A DNA stretch of 64,000 bases from Zymoseptoria tritici IPO323 (lineage: Eukaryota > Ascomycota > Dothideomycetes > Mycosphaerellales > Mycosphaerellaceae): positions 558,001 through 622,000 of the forward strand of contig NC_018208.1 in the NCBI RefSeq assembly GCF_000219625.1, given 5' to 3'. Position numbers and translations under genes: made by a program. The notes under the pieces are model-generated. The model did not search any database, was not told where the DNA came from, and was given only the letters and a program-made list of their open reading frames with translations. This document shows positions 53,879-63,900 of the stretch, piece after piece. The first letter of the stretch is position 1; each line of letters opens with the position of its first letter.

Positions 53879-54247
53879 ATGTTCGTCTGCTGCTCCTGCG
53901 GGACCTGCACCACCTCCTCGTCAACCTGCAACCGCTGCTCGCACTCCGAGTGCTCCTCATGCAGCCACATGGGCCGTCCCGCTCTGCCCTCGCAGATGCC
54001 CTTCCCCGCCATGCCCTTCCCGTGGATGGCAGATGAGTTCGCAGAGCAGAAGCTACACCTACCCGGCGATCGCAACATGAGTGCTGGCATCGACCAGACT
54101 TCAGCCTGGGTTCCGCAAAATAGGTACACGCGCTGGGTGCAGGCGGGGAAGCCGAAGCTTGAGGGATGGAGCGATGAGGGCGTGGAGGGAAAGGAGAAGG
54201 GTGGTGAGGAGGGATATGAAGGGGATGATGAGAAGGGGTTGGAGTAG
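53879..54247 (+). CDS. Small cysteine-rich hypothetical protein
   Basis: ATG 53879 gives 122 residues. The first 30 hold eight cysteines (MFVCCSCGTCTTSSSTCNRC, then HSECSSCSH) in CxxC-like pairs resembling a zinc ribbon. Next is a Pro/Met-rich stretch (PSQMPFPAMPFPWM). The C-terminus is Gly/Glu/Lys-rich. There is no signal peptide at this start, so a secreted Cys-rich effector is unlikely. The stop codon lies inside the first copy of a 28-bp tandem duplication. Confidence 0.5.
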   Translation: MFVCCSCGTCTTSSSTCNRCSHSECSSCSHMGRPALPSQMPFPAMPFPWMADEFAEQKLHLPGDRNMSAGIDQTSAWVPQNRYTRWVQAGKPKLEGWSDEGVEGKEKGGEEGYEGDDEKGLE

Positions 54248-54278
54248 GAAGGATGACGAGAAGGGATTGGAGTAGGAA
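54223..54278 (+). repeat. 28-bp tandem duplication across a stop codon
   Basis: Copies at 54223-54250 and 54251-54278 differ at two positions. The first copy contains the end of the Cys-rich protein frame and its TAG stop. Confidence 0.9.
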
Positions 54279-54723
54279 AGGGGCGGAGGGTGGTACTAGA
54301 TTGGAACATGGCTTTGCATAAGACCGAAGGCTTTCGGCTGGAGTTTGGGGTTGTCTGGTTCTAGTCGTGGGGTTCAGGGATTGCCTGATCTCATGATGGC
54401 ATTGTCGGGCCAGCCAGCTGTTCGATATGGAGTTTGGGATTTGCTTTGGATTTGCGAGCTCGGGCATAGAAATGTTTGAATGCTTTTGGAGATATGAAGA
54501 TCATTCACATAGACTGCAAATGGAAACAAGCACAAACATGACCTACTCCTGGGCACTATCATAGATGTCTCGGTGTCAAAGATCCGTTCCGCATCGCAGG
54601 TTCATCTGCTGGTTCTGCTAGCTAATATGGATCGTACGTCTACATGCTTGCTCAATATCTCACCGCATGAAGTGGCAGCATCCGGAAAGCATTTGTTTGA
54701 GCCAAAGCGTCATCCGTCAGCTT
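54279..54723. other. Convergent intergenic region before the BTB array
   Basis: About 0.45 kb between the Cys-rich gene (plus) and BTB paralogue 1 (minus). No gene recognised. Confidence 0.5.
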
Positions 54724-55512
54724 CTAGACATGCAACCTCATCGATCTGTTAGTAGAGCCAACGAAGAATTGTTTCCACCGCACCTTGACGTTCTGAATGT
54801 CCCTCCACCGCCACACACTGTCATCGTCTTGCTCGTCAATAAGAGCCTTCTTCGCCATGATCGCTGGGAAGAAGCCTGTCCCATCCAACCGCACCAAACT
54901 TTCGCCCACGTTCTCTCCAGACGTCTCGATGAATTTCGTCAAAAACTCCATCAGAGACTCCGTTCCCTCTTCCAGCATGTTGATAGCCATCCACTCCACG
55001 AGCATGTCTCGTAGCGGAGACTTCGAAGTCGTATTCTCCAACACCAAGAAGACGACTCCCACGTCGAAGCCTTCGTCACCAGTGCAATCCGTCAAGTCCA
55101 GGCGCTCGAGAAGTCTCAACATAACAGCATCCTGGAATTCTCCAATGCCGTATTTGTCGCCAGCAATCCAGCAACGAACAGCGAGGCGGATGTTCTTCTT
55201 GTCTTTGGAACTTGACAGGGTGTGACAGAAGATCCAGTAGATGAGCTCTTTCCATACGTCCTTTTCCTCTTCTTGGAAGTGTAGGGCGCCGGTCTTGCCC
55301 TCCCTGAAAGTGTCCTGGAGCGCTTTGATGAAGTACGGCGAGAGGTTCTCGAGAATGTGTTGCTGAACTCTCAGTGGAGGCTCGGCGCCAAAGGAGAGCT
55401 CGATGAGTCGTTGCGAGGGCGATTGGAGGTTCCTGAGGAGAGTCAGCATCATCAGTCAGCGCCCGCCAGGCTACGATGGGACTTACGCAATCAGCTGATC
55501 CATTTCGTCCAT
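54724..55512 (-). CDS. BTB/POZ-domain protein, tandem paralogue 1
   Basis: Exon 55487-55512 (26 nt) and exon 54724-55432 join over a 54-nt phase-2 intron and give 244 residues. The BTB/POZ fold covers about 18-115: LIELSFGAEPPLRVQQHILENLSPYFIKAL, then FREGKTGALHFQEEEKDVWKELIYWIF, IRLAVRCWIAGDKYGIGEFQDAVMLRLLERL. The C-terminal half ends with the array signature RLDGTGFFPAIMAKKAL, then WRWRD...WKQFF. BTB domains dimerise and often act as Cullin-3 adaptors; no second known domain identifies a partner here. It is the leftmost of four adjacent minus-strand relatives. Confidence 0.8.
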
Positions 55513-55918
55513 GGTCGTGGTTTGTTGGTGGTTGTTGGCAGTAAAGAAAAGAGACAGAGACTGAAGCTTAGGTTTCGAAGGAGGAGGTGGAAAAGCAGAC
55601 AAGTACAAGCAACAAACGACGTTTTTTGCTGGCCTAGAATTGATGTGAGGAGTGCTTGCTAGTTGTGAATGTAAAACTTCACTTGTCTTTGTACGCACCG
55701 AAGAACCAACCAGAAAGAGACCTCACATCGGAGCCCAAACTCTTGTTGTTGACTCAAGGCTTTGTGACTTGCTGGCCACATTCTTGGCTATCGAGACGGT
55801 ACCATCAAAGTCTCTTTGCTGAAGTCCAAGCTTCCATTACCCTTGGTGCCGCCGTAAGAACGCTGTCCTCTGTAAGAGGGTCCACCGTGTATCCCATATC
55901 TCGTCCCAGTATCTCCCA
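55513..55918. other. Spacer between BTB paralogues 1 and 2
   Basis: About 0.4 kb; upstream region of paralogue 1 and 3' region of paralogue 2. No gene recognised. Confidence 0.5.
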
Positions 55919-56950
55919 TCACTCATGCTCTTGAGGACACACACAATTGAAGCCGTCGTAAGCCAGGAAGAAGTCCTTCCAGTCCGGGTCGTCGTCAGTT
56001 GAGCTTGGGTTGTATCTCCAATCGAACGCAGCTGTACCCATCTTGTCAAACTGTGTCTTCTTTGCCGTCATGGCTGGAAAGAATCCAGTTCCATCTAGAA
56101 CTTCGAGGCTTGCGAGAACATGGTCCGAAGGCTGGATTCGACGGTCGTCGGGATCCGCCATCGGTTCGATGCGGTACACCGCCATGACGATAAAATCAGT
56201 AAAGAGATTTCGCAGTAGTGACCCAGGTGGCGTGCGCTCGAATGCTATCAGAACGATATGGACGCCAATCATTTTGAAGAGAGGCAATTTGTCGAGGTGT
56301 CTGAGGATGCGCAGCATGATCGTGTCCTGGAAGTCTTTGATACCGTACTTGTCTCCCGTAGTCCAGCATCTGACGGCGAGATGAAGATCGTCTTCGGTGA
56401 GCTTGCCGTTGCGTGTGTTGAGCGATTTTGGCAATTTGCGGCAGAAGACCCATTGCAGGAGAGTTTTCCAAACGTCCATCTCATCTTCCGGGAATCTCAT
56501 CACTCCGTCTCTTCCCTCTTTAAAGCGATCCACCTTGAGCGCATTGGAGAAGTAGGGTGACAAGTTCTCGAGAACCTGCTGCTGCACCTGCAACGCATTG
56601 TGACTTCCGCCGATGAAGATGCTGATCAGTCGAGACTTTTCGAGGAGGTCGCTGGTGTAACATGTCAGTAAGAGCATCGACGATGGGAAAGTGATCACTT
56701 ACTCGATGAGCTGGTCCTCGTCCTCCATAACCGGTAGCGCTGAGGGTACGTCCAGAGGACTCACGTCATTCTGTGTCGATGGCTTGCTTAAAGTGTCCAG
56801 CGACTGAAGGGATCCACGTTTCGTGCGCCGCGAGAAGAAGTCGCCGCTGTCGTGCAAGGGAAAAGCGAAAAGGTCCGCAGGTCTGGCCATTGATTGCCTC
56901 TCCTGGCTCGTCCGTTGACGTTTGCTGGGCACTGTGCTCTGATCATGCAT
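55919..56950 (-). CDS. BTB/POZ-domain protein, tandem paralogue 2
   Basis: Exon 56703-56950 and exon 55919-56651 join over a 51-nt phase-2 intron at the same site as in the other three copies and give 326 residues. It is unique in having a long first exon: an 80-residue polar extension with a possible nuclear signal (PSKRQRTSQERQ) before the common EDEDQLI start. The BTB region follows (LISIFIGGSHNALQVQQQVLENLSPYFSNAL, DVWKTLLQWVFCRKL, LHLAVRCWTTGDKYGIKDFQDTIMLRILRHL). The C-terminal signature is EVLDGTGFFPAMTAKK, then FDWRYNPSSTDDDPDWKDFF. Confidence 0.8.
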
Positions 56951-57208
56951 GGTGATGAAGTTGATGTGATTTTTTGGAAGAAGTGACGGAGGAAGTGACA
57001 AACAAAAAGCGCCAAGCCAGATTGAATGCTACGAGGAGATGGACAAAGAGGCGATTGAGAGACTCACCTTGCAGCTGACACGAACGGATTTTGAGAAAAC
57101 TACTCACTCATACCTGCAACATCGCATTCCTCCGTCCATCATTGCGTGAGCGGGCGAACACTCCATGACCATCGACGCCTCATGGCCCTCCCGAAATTCT
57201 CCCATCGA

Positions 57209-57999
57209 TCATCCGCACTTCTCGCATCTACAATCATACTTGTCGGCCGCGGACACAAAGAACTGCCTCCACTGTGGATCGTCATGTATATCGCTTGGGT
57301 TTCTCCTCCACGATAGTACATCACCTTGGTCAAGGATGTTCTGGTTTTCCATTATGGCAGGATAAAACCCTGTGCCGTCGAGCACCTTATAGCATGCCCG
57401 TGAGCCCTTGAATGATCTTGCCACAATGTCTGACAAGAACACCGGCAGAGAATGGACTTCCTCCTCCTGCATGCACATCACCATCCATTCAGCAAATAGC
57501 GCTTGCAGTCCAGACCTCGGCGCCGTACGCTCGAACACCAGCAAAACGATTGAGAAATTGAATCCCAGGTCGTCGCAACCCATCCAGTTCAGACGCCGCA
57601 GGATTCTTAGCATGACCGCGTCTTGGAACATCTCGAGCTCGTACTTGTCACCGGCGATCCAGCATCGGACAGCGAGTTCCAAGTCTTCTGCGGCTTGTGG
57701 ACCCGGCAAAGTGCGTTTGAAGATCCAGTGCAGTATCACTTCCCAGACCTCCTTTTCGTCCGCCGAAAGCTCAGCTTGCCATTCTTGCCTTCGATGAAAG
57801 TCTCTTTTTTGAGTGCCGTGGCGAAGTATGGTGAAAGGTGTTCGAGAGTCTGTTGCTGGACGTGGATCGGGGCGGACTGGGTTCCTTCGAAGGAGATCTC
57901 GATGAGTTGCTGCGGCATCGCTTGGAGATTTCTAGTAAAGCGTTAGTGGACTGCACTCGAGGCAAAGGGCGTGACGACTTACGTGATGAGGCGATCCAT
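57209..57999 (-). pseudogene. BTB/POZ-domain paralogue 3, frameshifted
   Basis: Exon 57983-57999 and the region 57209-57931 (51-nt phase-2 intron) follow the array pattern. The BTB starts normally (LIEISFEGTQSAPIHVQQQTLEHLSPYFATAL), but near 57762-57768 the frame breaks. Before the break it reads GKLSF; the frame that continues the family (DEKEVWEVILHWIF) is reached only if one base is missing. Downstream the frame stays open to the end, including KVLDGTGFYPAIMENQ and WRRNPSDIHDDPQWRQFF. No GT-AG pair explains it. A recent loss of function or a sequencing error fits best. Confidence 0.7.
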
Positions 58000-58290
58000 T
58001 CTTTCTGCAGCGTGTCCTAGCGCAGTTGACGGTGATGAGTTCAGATAAAGTCTCGCATTGTGTGATGAAGGTGGAAGTGTGAAGGTGACGATAAAGGAGA
58101 TGAAGTGAAGCTTGCCTAGCGCGGACTGGAAGCTTGGCGATTGAAGTTGAGGAATCGCATGTGACTGCTACCTTACTCGTTCATTCCCGCAATCTCATGC
58201 GGCTGACCTACGTGCCGATCATCGTCTCCATCTGCTGTCGAGCACGAGTGCGACCTCCATGCAAGCAGCGCGAGAAGCTTGCCTCCCTCC

Positions 58291-59124
58291 TTAAGACTCC
58301 TGCGCGCACGTGCATGTGCAATCGAACCCATGACCGTTCAGGAAGAACTTCGTCCACCGCGGGTCATCGTTGTTGTACATGTTAGCCCTCCACGTGAATG
58401 TCGAGCGGCCGCGCGAATCGTACAGCGCCTTCTTCGCTAGCATCTCGGGAAGCAAGCCCGTTCCGTCCAATTTCTCGAAATTCTTTCGTATTTCGTCCGC
58501 ATAGCTTTGAGACATGGTCTTTGGGGCCACGCACTCCGCTTTCGGATGGCGAATGCCATAAGTGACCATGACTGTCCAGTCCACGAAAAGCTCGCGAAGT
58601 GGTGACCCATAAAGCGTGCGCTCGCAGACCACTTTGACAAGTTCAATGTCAAGGCCCTCATTTTCGCTGTACATGGCGTCCACTCGCCGCAGTATGCGCA
58701 GCATGACCTCATCCTGAAAGGCCGCCATACGGTATTTGTCCCCAGTAGTCCAGCACCTGACAGCGAGATGCAACCCTTTCACTGGATCATCCGGAATGTC
58801 TGTAGCGAGAAGGAAAAGTGGCGGGACCTCGTGGTAGAATATCCAATGGAGGAGGATCGCCCAGACGTCGGTTTCATCTTCCGGAAAGCTCAATTCTCCG
58901 CGCACGCCTTCCTCGAATGTATCGTCCTTCAGCGCGGCGACGAAATATGGCGATAGACCCTCCAGTACCTGCTGCGCGATGTGAATCGGGTGGGAAGTGT
59001 CTTCGCCGATGGTGATTTTGATGAAGCGCTGGGAGGGAGATACGAGCTTCCTAGCACTGCATTAGTAACGGCAGTCGAGGTAAAGTGCTGATACCCACTG
59101 AATTTGCTCGTCCAGATTGTCCAT
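58291..59124 (-). CDS. BTB/POZ-domain protein, tandem paralogue 4
   Basis: Exon 59099-59124 (26 nt) and exon 58291-59050 join over a 48-nt phase-2 intron (donor GTGGGT, weaker than in its relatives) and give 261 residues. BTB blocks are FIKITIGEDTSHPIHIAQQVLEGLSPYFVAALKDD, GELSFPEDETDVWAILLHWIF and LHLAVRCWTTGDKYRMAAFQDEVMLRILRRV. The C-terminal signature has drifted: KLDGTGLLPEMLAKKALYD, then FTWRANMYNNDDPRWTKFF. It ends with CTCTCAQES, a short Cys tail similar to the CVCPQ and CRCEKC ends of paralogues 2 and 3. Confidence 0.8.
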
Positions 59125-59755
59125 AATCGCAAGCAGCGCCGAGTTTGTATCACTGATGATGATATGCGTTGGTTTGGGTGTGGGTCAGAAGAAGTTGTTC
59201 TAGGATAACCTAGCGATTATGGAGGGGAGACAAACAGAGCCGCCAAGCTCAAACAAAAAAACTGTTCTCGGACCTACCAGATCCTCTCCCATGCGCAAGA
59301 CACGGTGACTCCGGCCCTGGATATCTCTGGTGCTTTCTGCTGGATTAGGAATTAACCAGCAACAAATGTGTTCATTGACCGGGACTTTCACGATGGGAAC
59401 CTGGGGACCTTATAGATCAGTCAGTACGCCATCCTTCCATACCCATGGGCGTCCAAAGGCCATCTCGGTGCCATTGGGGCGAACCTCTGTCCATAATGGT
59501 CGTTCGTCGCATCAGTCTTCCGCAACAGGAAAGGGTGGAAGATTGTAAGCGCAGACGTGAGGTGAAGTTTGCTTTCACCTCCTTCACCTCGGCAATTCGT
59601 CGGCACGCATGAACCTTAGACCCCACGCGAGCTCACATATCTTGAACGTCACCTCCATTAGAGCTCCAATGCTCAAGACAACATCCATTGAAGACAACCA
59701 AAACCCACTGAAAGTACTGTCCCTCCCTCCCTCCCGCACAAACTCAACCAACACA
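59125..59755. promoter_or_regulatory. Divergent interval right of the BTB array
   Basis: About 0.6 kb between BTB paralogue 4 (minus) and the DUF7730-like gene (plus). No gene recognised. Confidence 0.4.
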
Positions 59756-60754
59756 ATGACCGACCCAACCCCACCCCTCCTCCGCCTCCCCAAAGAACTC
59801 CGCCTCCAAATCTACGACTACATCCTCTCCTCCCACACAATCCACATAGCCGGGCGCATCGACCCCGACCTCCTCGCCTACCAACGCCGCACCCTCGCCC
59901 AACAAGGCTACCTGCAACCCCTCGCCCGCTCAACCTACACCAAAGCCTTCCACACCCTCTGCTCCAACGGCGCCATTGAAGCCGAAGCCTACTCCCTCTC
60001 CACCCTCCCTGTCGTATCACCTACCCAGCGGACACCATCCCACGACCGCGCGGATCTGGTATTGAGATCGTACCACTGCCGCCACAAACCCTGCTTGGAC
60101 TTTATATCTGATTATACGGCGAACGACTACTCCCGTTCTCTCACCCCTTCTCCTTGCGATGATGATTGCCGCGCTTTTCGCGAGCAGGGGAGGAAATGTA
60201 CGCATTACGCTCGTTTGTTGAAGGCTCACGGGCATGCATCCAGCGGAGGTCTGCGAGTCTTGCATCCGGCTTCCCGCCTGGACTTGAGTCTCCTCCTCGT
60301 CAACAAACAGATCCACGCCGAGACGAGACTGATTCCGTATGCGAGGAATACATTCGACTTCACCGACCTCGATGTCCTGTGGACTTTCGTAGCCTCCATT
60401 TCCCCCGAGCAAGTCTCCGCGCTGGGGAAGATTCAACTCTCCTACTGGACGGTGGGTATGCTACGTGAAGCGCGCAAGTCCCTTCCCGGCCTCAAATCCG
60501 TCATCATTGATCATTCGCATCCGCAATCTCCAGAGTCGGCGTATGATCGCAAGGCGTATTTGAATTATACCGTCGGACAGAACGCTGGGTCGACGGAAGG
60601 AGTGGTGGAGAGAGCGATGGTATTTTGGTCGAGGTGCAGAGGGAGGGAGGAAGGGTGGAGTGGACCGGATGAGTTTAGGGAGAAGAGGAGGGAGGATGCG
60701 ATTGTCGTTGAGAGGGCTTTGATGGGTGTGAAGGAAGGGTCGGGGAGGCTGTGA
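59756..60754 (+). CDS. F-box-like DUF7730-type fungal protein
   Basis: A single exon encodes 332 residues. The N-terminus LLRLPKELRLQIYDYIL is the characteristic opening of the large ascomycete family annotated as DUF7730 or F-box-like. A conserved central block LLLVNKQIHAETRLIPYARNTFDF (about 185-208) follows, then the region LDVLWTFVASISPEQVSALGKIQLSY. A Cys/His-rich stretch (YHCRHKPC, PCDDDCRAFREQGRKC) lies between them. Function is unknown. Two in-frame ATGs upstream (59609, 59669) are possible starts; 59756 places the family motif at the usual distance. Confidence 0.75.
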   Translation: MTDPTPPLLRLPKELRLQIYDYILSSHTIHIAGRIDPDLLAYQRRTLAQQGYLQPLARSTYTKAFHTLCSNGAIEAEAYSLSTLPVVSPTQRTPSHDRADLVLRSYHCRHKPCLDFISDYTANDYSRSLTPSPCDDDCRAFREQGRKCTHYARLLKAHGHASSGGLRVLHPASRLDLSLLLVNKQIHAETRLIPYARNTFDFTDLDVLWTFVASISPEQVSALGKIQLSYWTVGMLREARKSLPGLKSVIIDHSHPQSPESAYDRKAYLNYTVGQNAGSTEGVVERAMVFWSRCRGREEGWSGPDEFREKRREDAIVVERALMGVKEGSGRL

Positions 60755-60952
60755 CGGTATAAAGGTGTGTTGAGGAGATGTGCGACGTGGAATGGAAATA
60801 ATGAGACTTTGGATTTTCTTCCCATGAGCAAGTCTGAACAATTGCCCTCCTCCTCCCAAAACGCCACGCCATGCCTGTCCACCAATCCAATACCTATTCA
60901 ATCCCAAATCCCAAAAGGGGTATATCACTCCTTCCTTCCCTCAATCCCAACT

Positions 60953-63900
60953 CTACTTCACCACCTTCTCCCCATCCCACCTCCCCGCATCCGGCCTCCT
61001 AAAAAAATGCGCCTCAGTATTCAACACCCACTCATCCAATCCCCACCTCTCACTCTCTTCAAACAACAGATAGAAATACTTCAACGTCTCCGCCAACCAG
61101 AAACTTTCCATCTGATCCGTCTGGCCGAAACCCTCGATCCACACTTCTTCCCCATCCTCATCCGCCTCTCTCTTCCCCGTCCGGGTGACATCCGAAATCG
61201 AACTATGTCCCCACTTCGCTTTCGTCGCTTTCTCGATGCTCTGGAACATTTGCCAGCCTACGTCTCGCCAGTGTTGATCGCCGGTGATGCGGAACATGTA
61301 CCAGACGGACTCGATGGCTTCGGGGCGGAGGATGTATTTTCGTTCTAGGGAGGTGAAGCCGCGGGGGAGGCGTTCGGAGGTGAGTTTTGACTGGATGAAT
61401 TGCTCGTGGGTTTTGGGTGGTGTGGGGGTGTAGACTGGGTAGGAGTAAGTTTCTTTGTCGGTGGTTTCCGTGGGTTTGAGGGATAGGGAGGAAAGAGGGG
61501 GGAGAGGCTCGGTGGAGGAGGGGGGAAGGGCGTCGGGGATGGTGTCTTCCACTGGGCCAAGGACGGCGGGCGCTTCTTCAGGACCGGCGGGTGTTTCCTC
61601 GAGACCTAGTTCCTCGTCGTCCAGCTGCCTCTTCGCCTTCGCGTTGAACGGATCCTCCTCCACAGGCTTCGGCTTCACCTCAACCGTCTTCGCCTTCAAC
61701 CCCTCCTTCGGCTTGAACGCATCCCTCTCCATCGCCACTCCATCCGTCGTGGCCTCCACATAATCCGGATACTTCTCAAAAAACTGCTTCCTCTGCTCTT
61801 CCCGATAACTCCTATACGGATCCAACTCATCATGCCACTTCGTCTCATTCCACTTGCAGTCCTTCACATCCTCGCACGCCATGACATGCAGTCCCTCCGG
61901 CATAATGCCCGTCTGCGTCGCATTATACCCCCACACGCATCCTTCTGTCACTTTCCTCCCAAGTTCAATGTGGGAAGGTTCGTTGAAGATACGCCCGCCC
62001 ATGGCCAGCATACCACCCGCGAAACACGTCAGATGTTCGTTCTTTGGGGTGAGTTCATCGTAGGGCAGCTCGGTGGTGTAATTGATAGAGACAGTCAGTT
62101 CCCCTGCAATGAGGATGTCCAAGTTATCGGGCGTCATGGGACGGAAGAGGAGTTTGTCGATGATGGGTTTCGTGCTGGCCAAATACATCGTTTTGTACTG
62201 TTCGACCTGTCCGCCGAGGAGGAGGTACTCTTTCGGAAAGTATTCGTATACACTGTCCGATTGACCGCCGAGGGTGTAGACTTCTGTACCGTGCAGGGAG
62301 GGGGTCTCGAGGCCTTGAGGGATGCAGGTTTCTTCTTCTGGGGGGAGGTCTTCGACGAACATGGGGAGTTCATCCGCGGGATGGTAGGCGTTTTTAAGGG
62401 CGCGATTGTCGTCGGAGTGGGAGGCGGTTTGCTGCTCGAGGTAGGCGGCGCCCATGCCAGCTTTGTATGGTGCGTCGCCGGGGTGGAGGCCGATGGAGTC
62501 TGGAGTGTAGGTTCCGCCTTGAGGCTTCGACCCTTGCGGCGCATGTTCAGACGGGTTTCTCAGGTCACTCTGCTTGCCAGTATGCGCCATCGGGTTCGCG
62601 ACATTTTTGTCCATCTTCTCCATGGCAGCATCCATATGCGCTTCCGGGTCCTGCGAATCTTTCAAAATTTTCTCGGCTTTCGCCAACGCCGCAGCGTCCG
62701 GCTCAGTCGGGACGAAACCACCATCCTCCCTCTTGACATTCTTGTTGCTCGACCTCTCCTGATCCATATACGCAGGCTGCGCACGCAAATCACTCTGCTT
62801 CCCCGTATGCGCCATCGGATTCGCAACATTCTTATCCATCTTCTCCATCGCCTCATCCATATGCGCCTCGGAATCCATCGAGTCCTTCAAGATCTTCTCA
62901 GCCGCCGCCAACGCCGCCGCATCGGGAATATAAGCCTCCTCTGCCTCCCTCTTGACATTCTTGTTGCCCGTTCTTTCCTCGTCTTGATAGGCGGACTGTG
63001 CGCGCAAGTCCTGCTGTTCACCCGTGTGCGCCATAGGATTTGCGACGTTCTTGTCCATGGCTTGCATGGCCTTGTCCATATTGGCTTGCGGGTCCATCGA
63101 GTCCTTGAGAATCTTCTCGGCTGCTTTCAATGCCGCTGCATCGGGCTCGATTGCTGCCCTCTTTGCGTGCCTCTTGGTGAGTTCGTTGTCGTTTGGTGTT
63201 AGCTCGGAAGGGTTCCGCAGATCGGTTTGCTTGCCAGTGTGAGGCATGGGGTTTGCGACGTTCTTGTCCATCTTCTCCATAGCAGCGTCCATGTGTGCGT
63301 CGTGGTTTTGTGAGTTCAACAGCTTCTTCTCCGCCTCAGCTAGTGCCTTTGCATCGGGCTCCTTTGTGAGCTCGACTTCCGGCCCGATGGTGTCGTCGGT
63401 GCTCTGCTTGATAGGAGGATCCACCGGCGGCTGATCAATCTTCTCCTTCGCCGCGTCCAAAGCACCACTCGCCTTCGCCGCAGCATCTTCCGCAGCCTTC
63501 CCAGGTGGGTTCCGACCCTTCCTATTCCCCACCACCCCCGTCTCCTTCCGACTCGCCGCCACCCCCATCTCCTTCCCACACCCACTCGCATCCACCGAAA
63601 TCGGCCACATACCGGGCAACCTCGTCCTCATCTGCATCTCCTCAAACGCATCCGTAATCCTCGCAATCGCATCATAAAACTTATCCTCCCCGGACAACTG
63701 CGCCAACCTCGTGAATTCCAGACTCAGCGTGCCCAACTCCGCCAACACGACACGATGTCGCCCTTCTCCGCTCGGGTATGTCTTTTTCTGCGCACTCGGC
63801 GGTTTCCACTTGTAATAAGTCTCCGGCATGCGATTATTCGTGTCAAACGCGCTGTACAAAATCTCTCCCAATTCCAGCGCTTTGTCCATCAAGACTTGAT

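Noticed and set aside
57740..57790. Intron explaining the frame break in BTB copy 3
   Set aside because: No GT-AG pair of realistic length joins the two frames, and the other three copies are continuous at this position.
61832..63202. 456-codon plus-strand ORF opposite the GH47 gene
   Set aside because: It is a shadow created by the repeats and codon bias of the mannosidase; its translation shows only repeated His/Arg/Leu strings and no domain.
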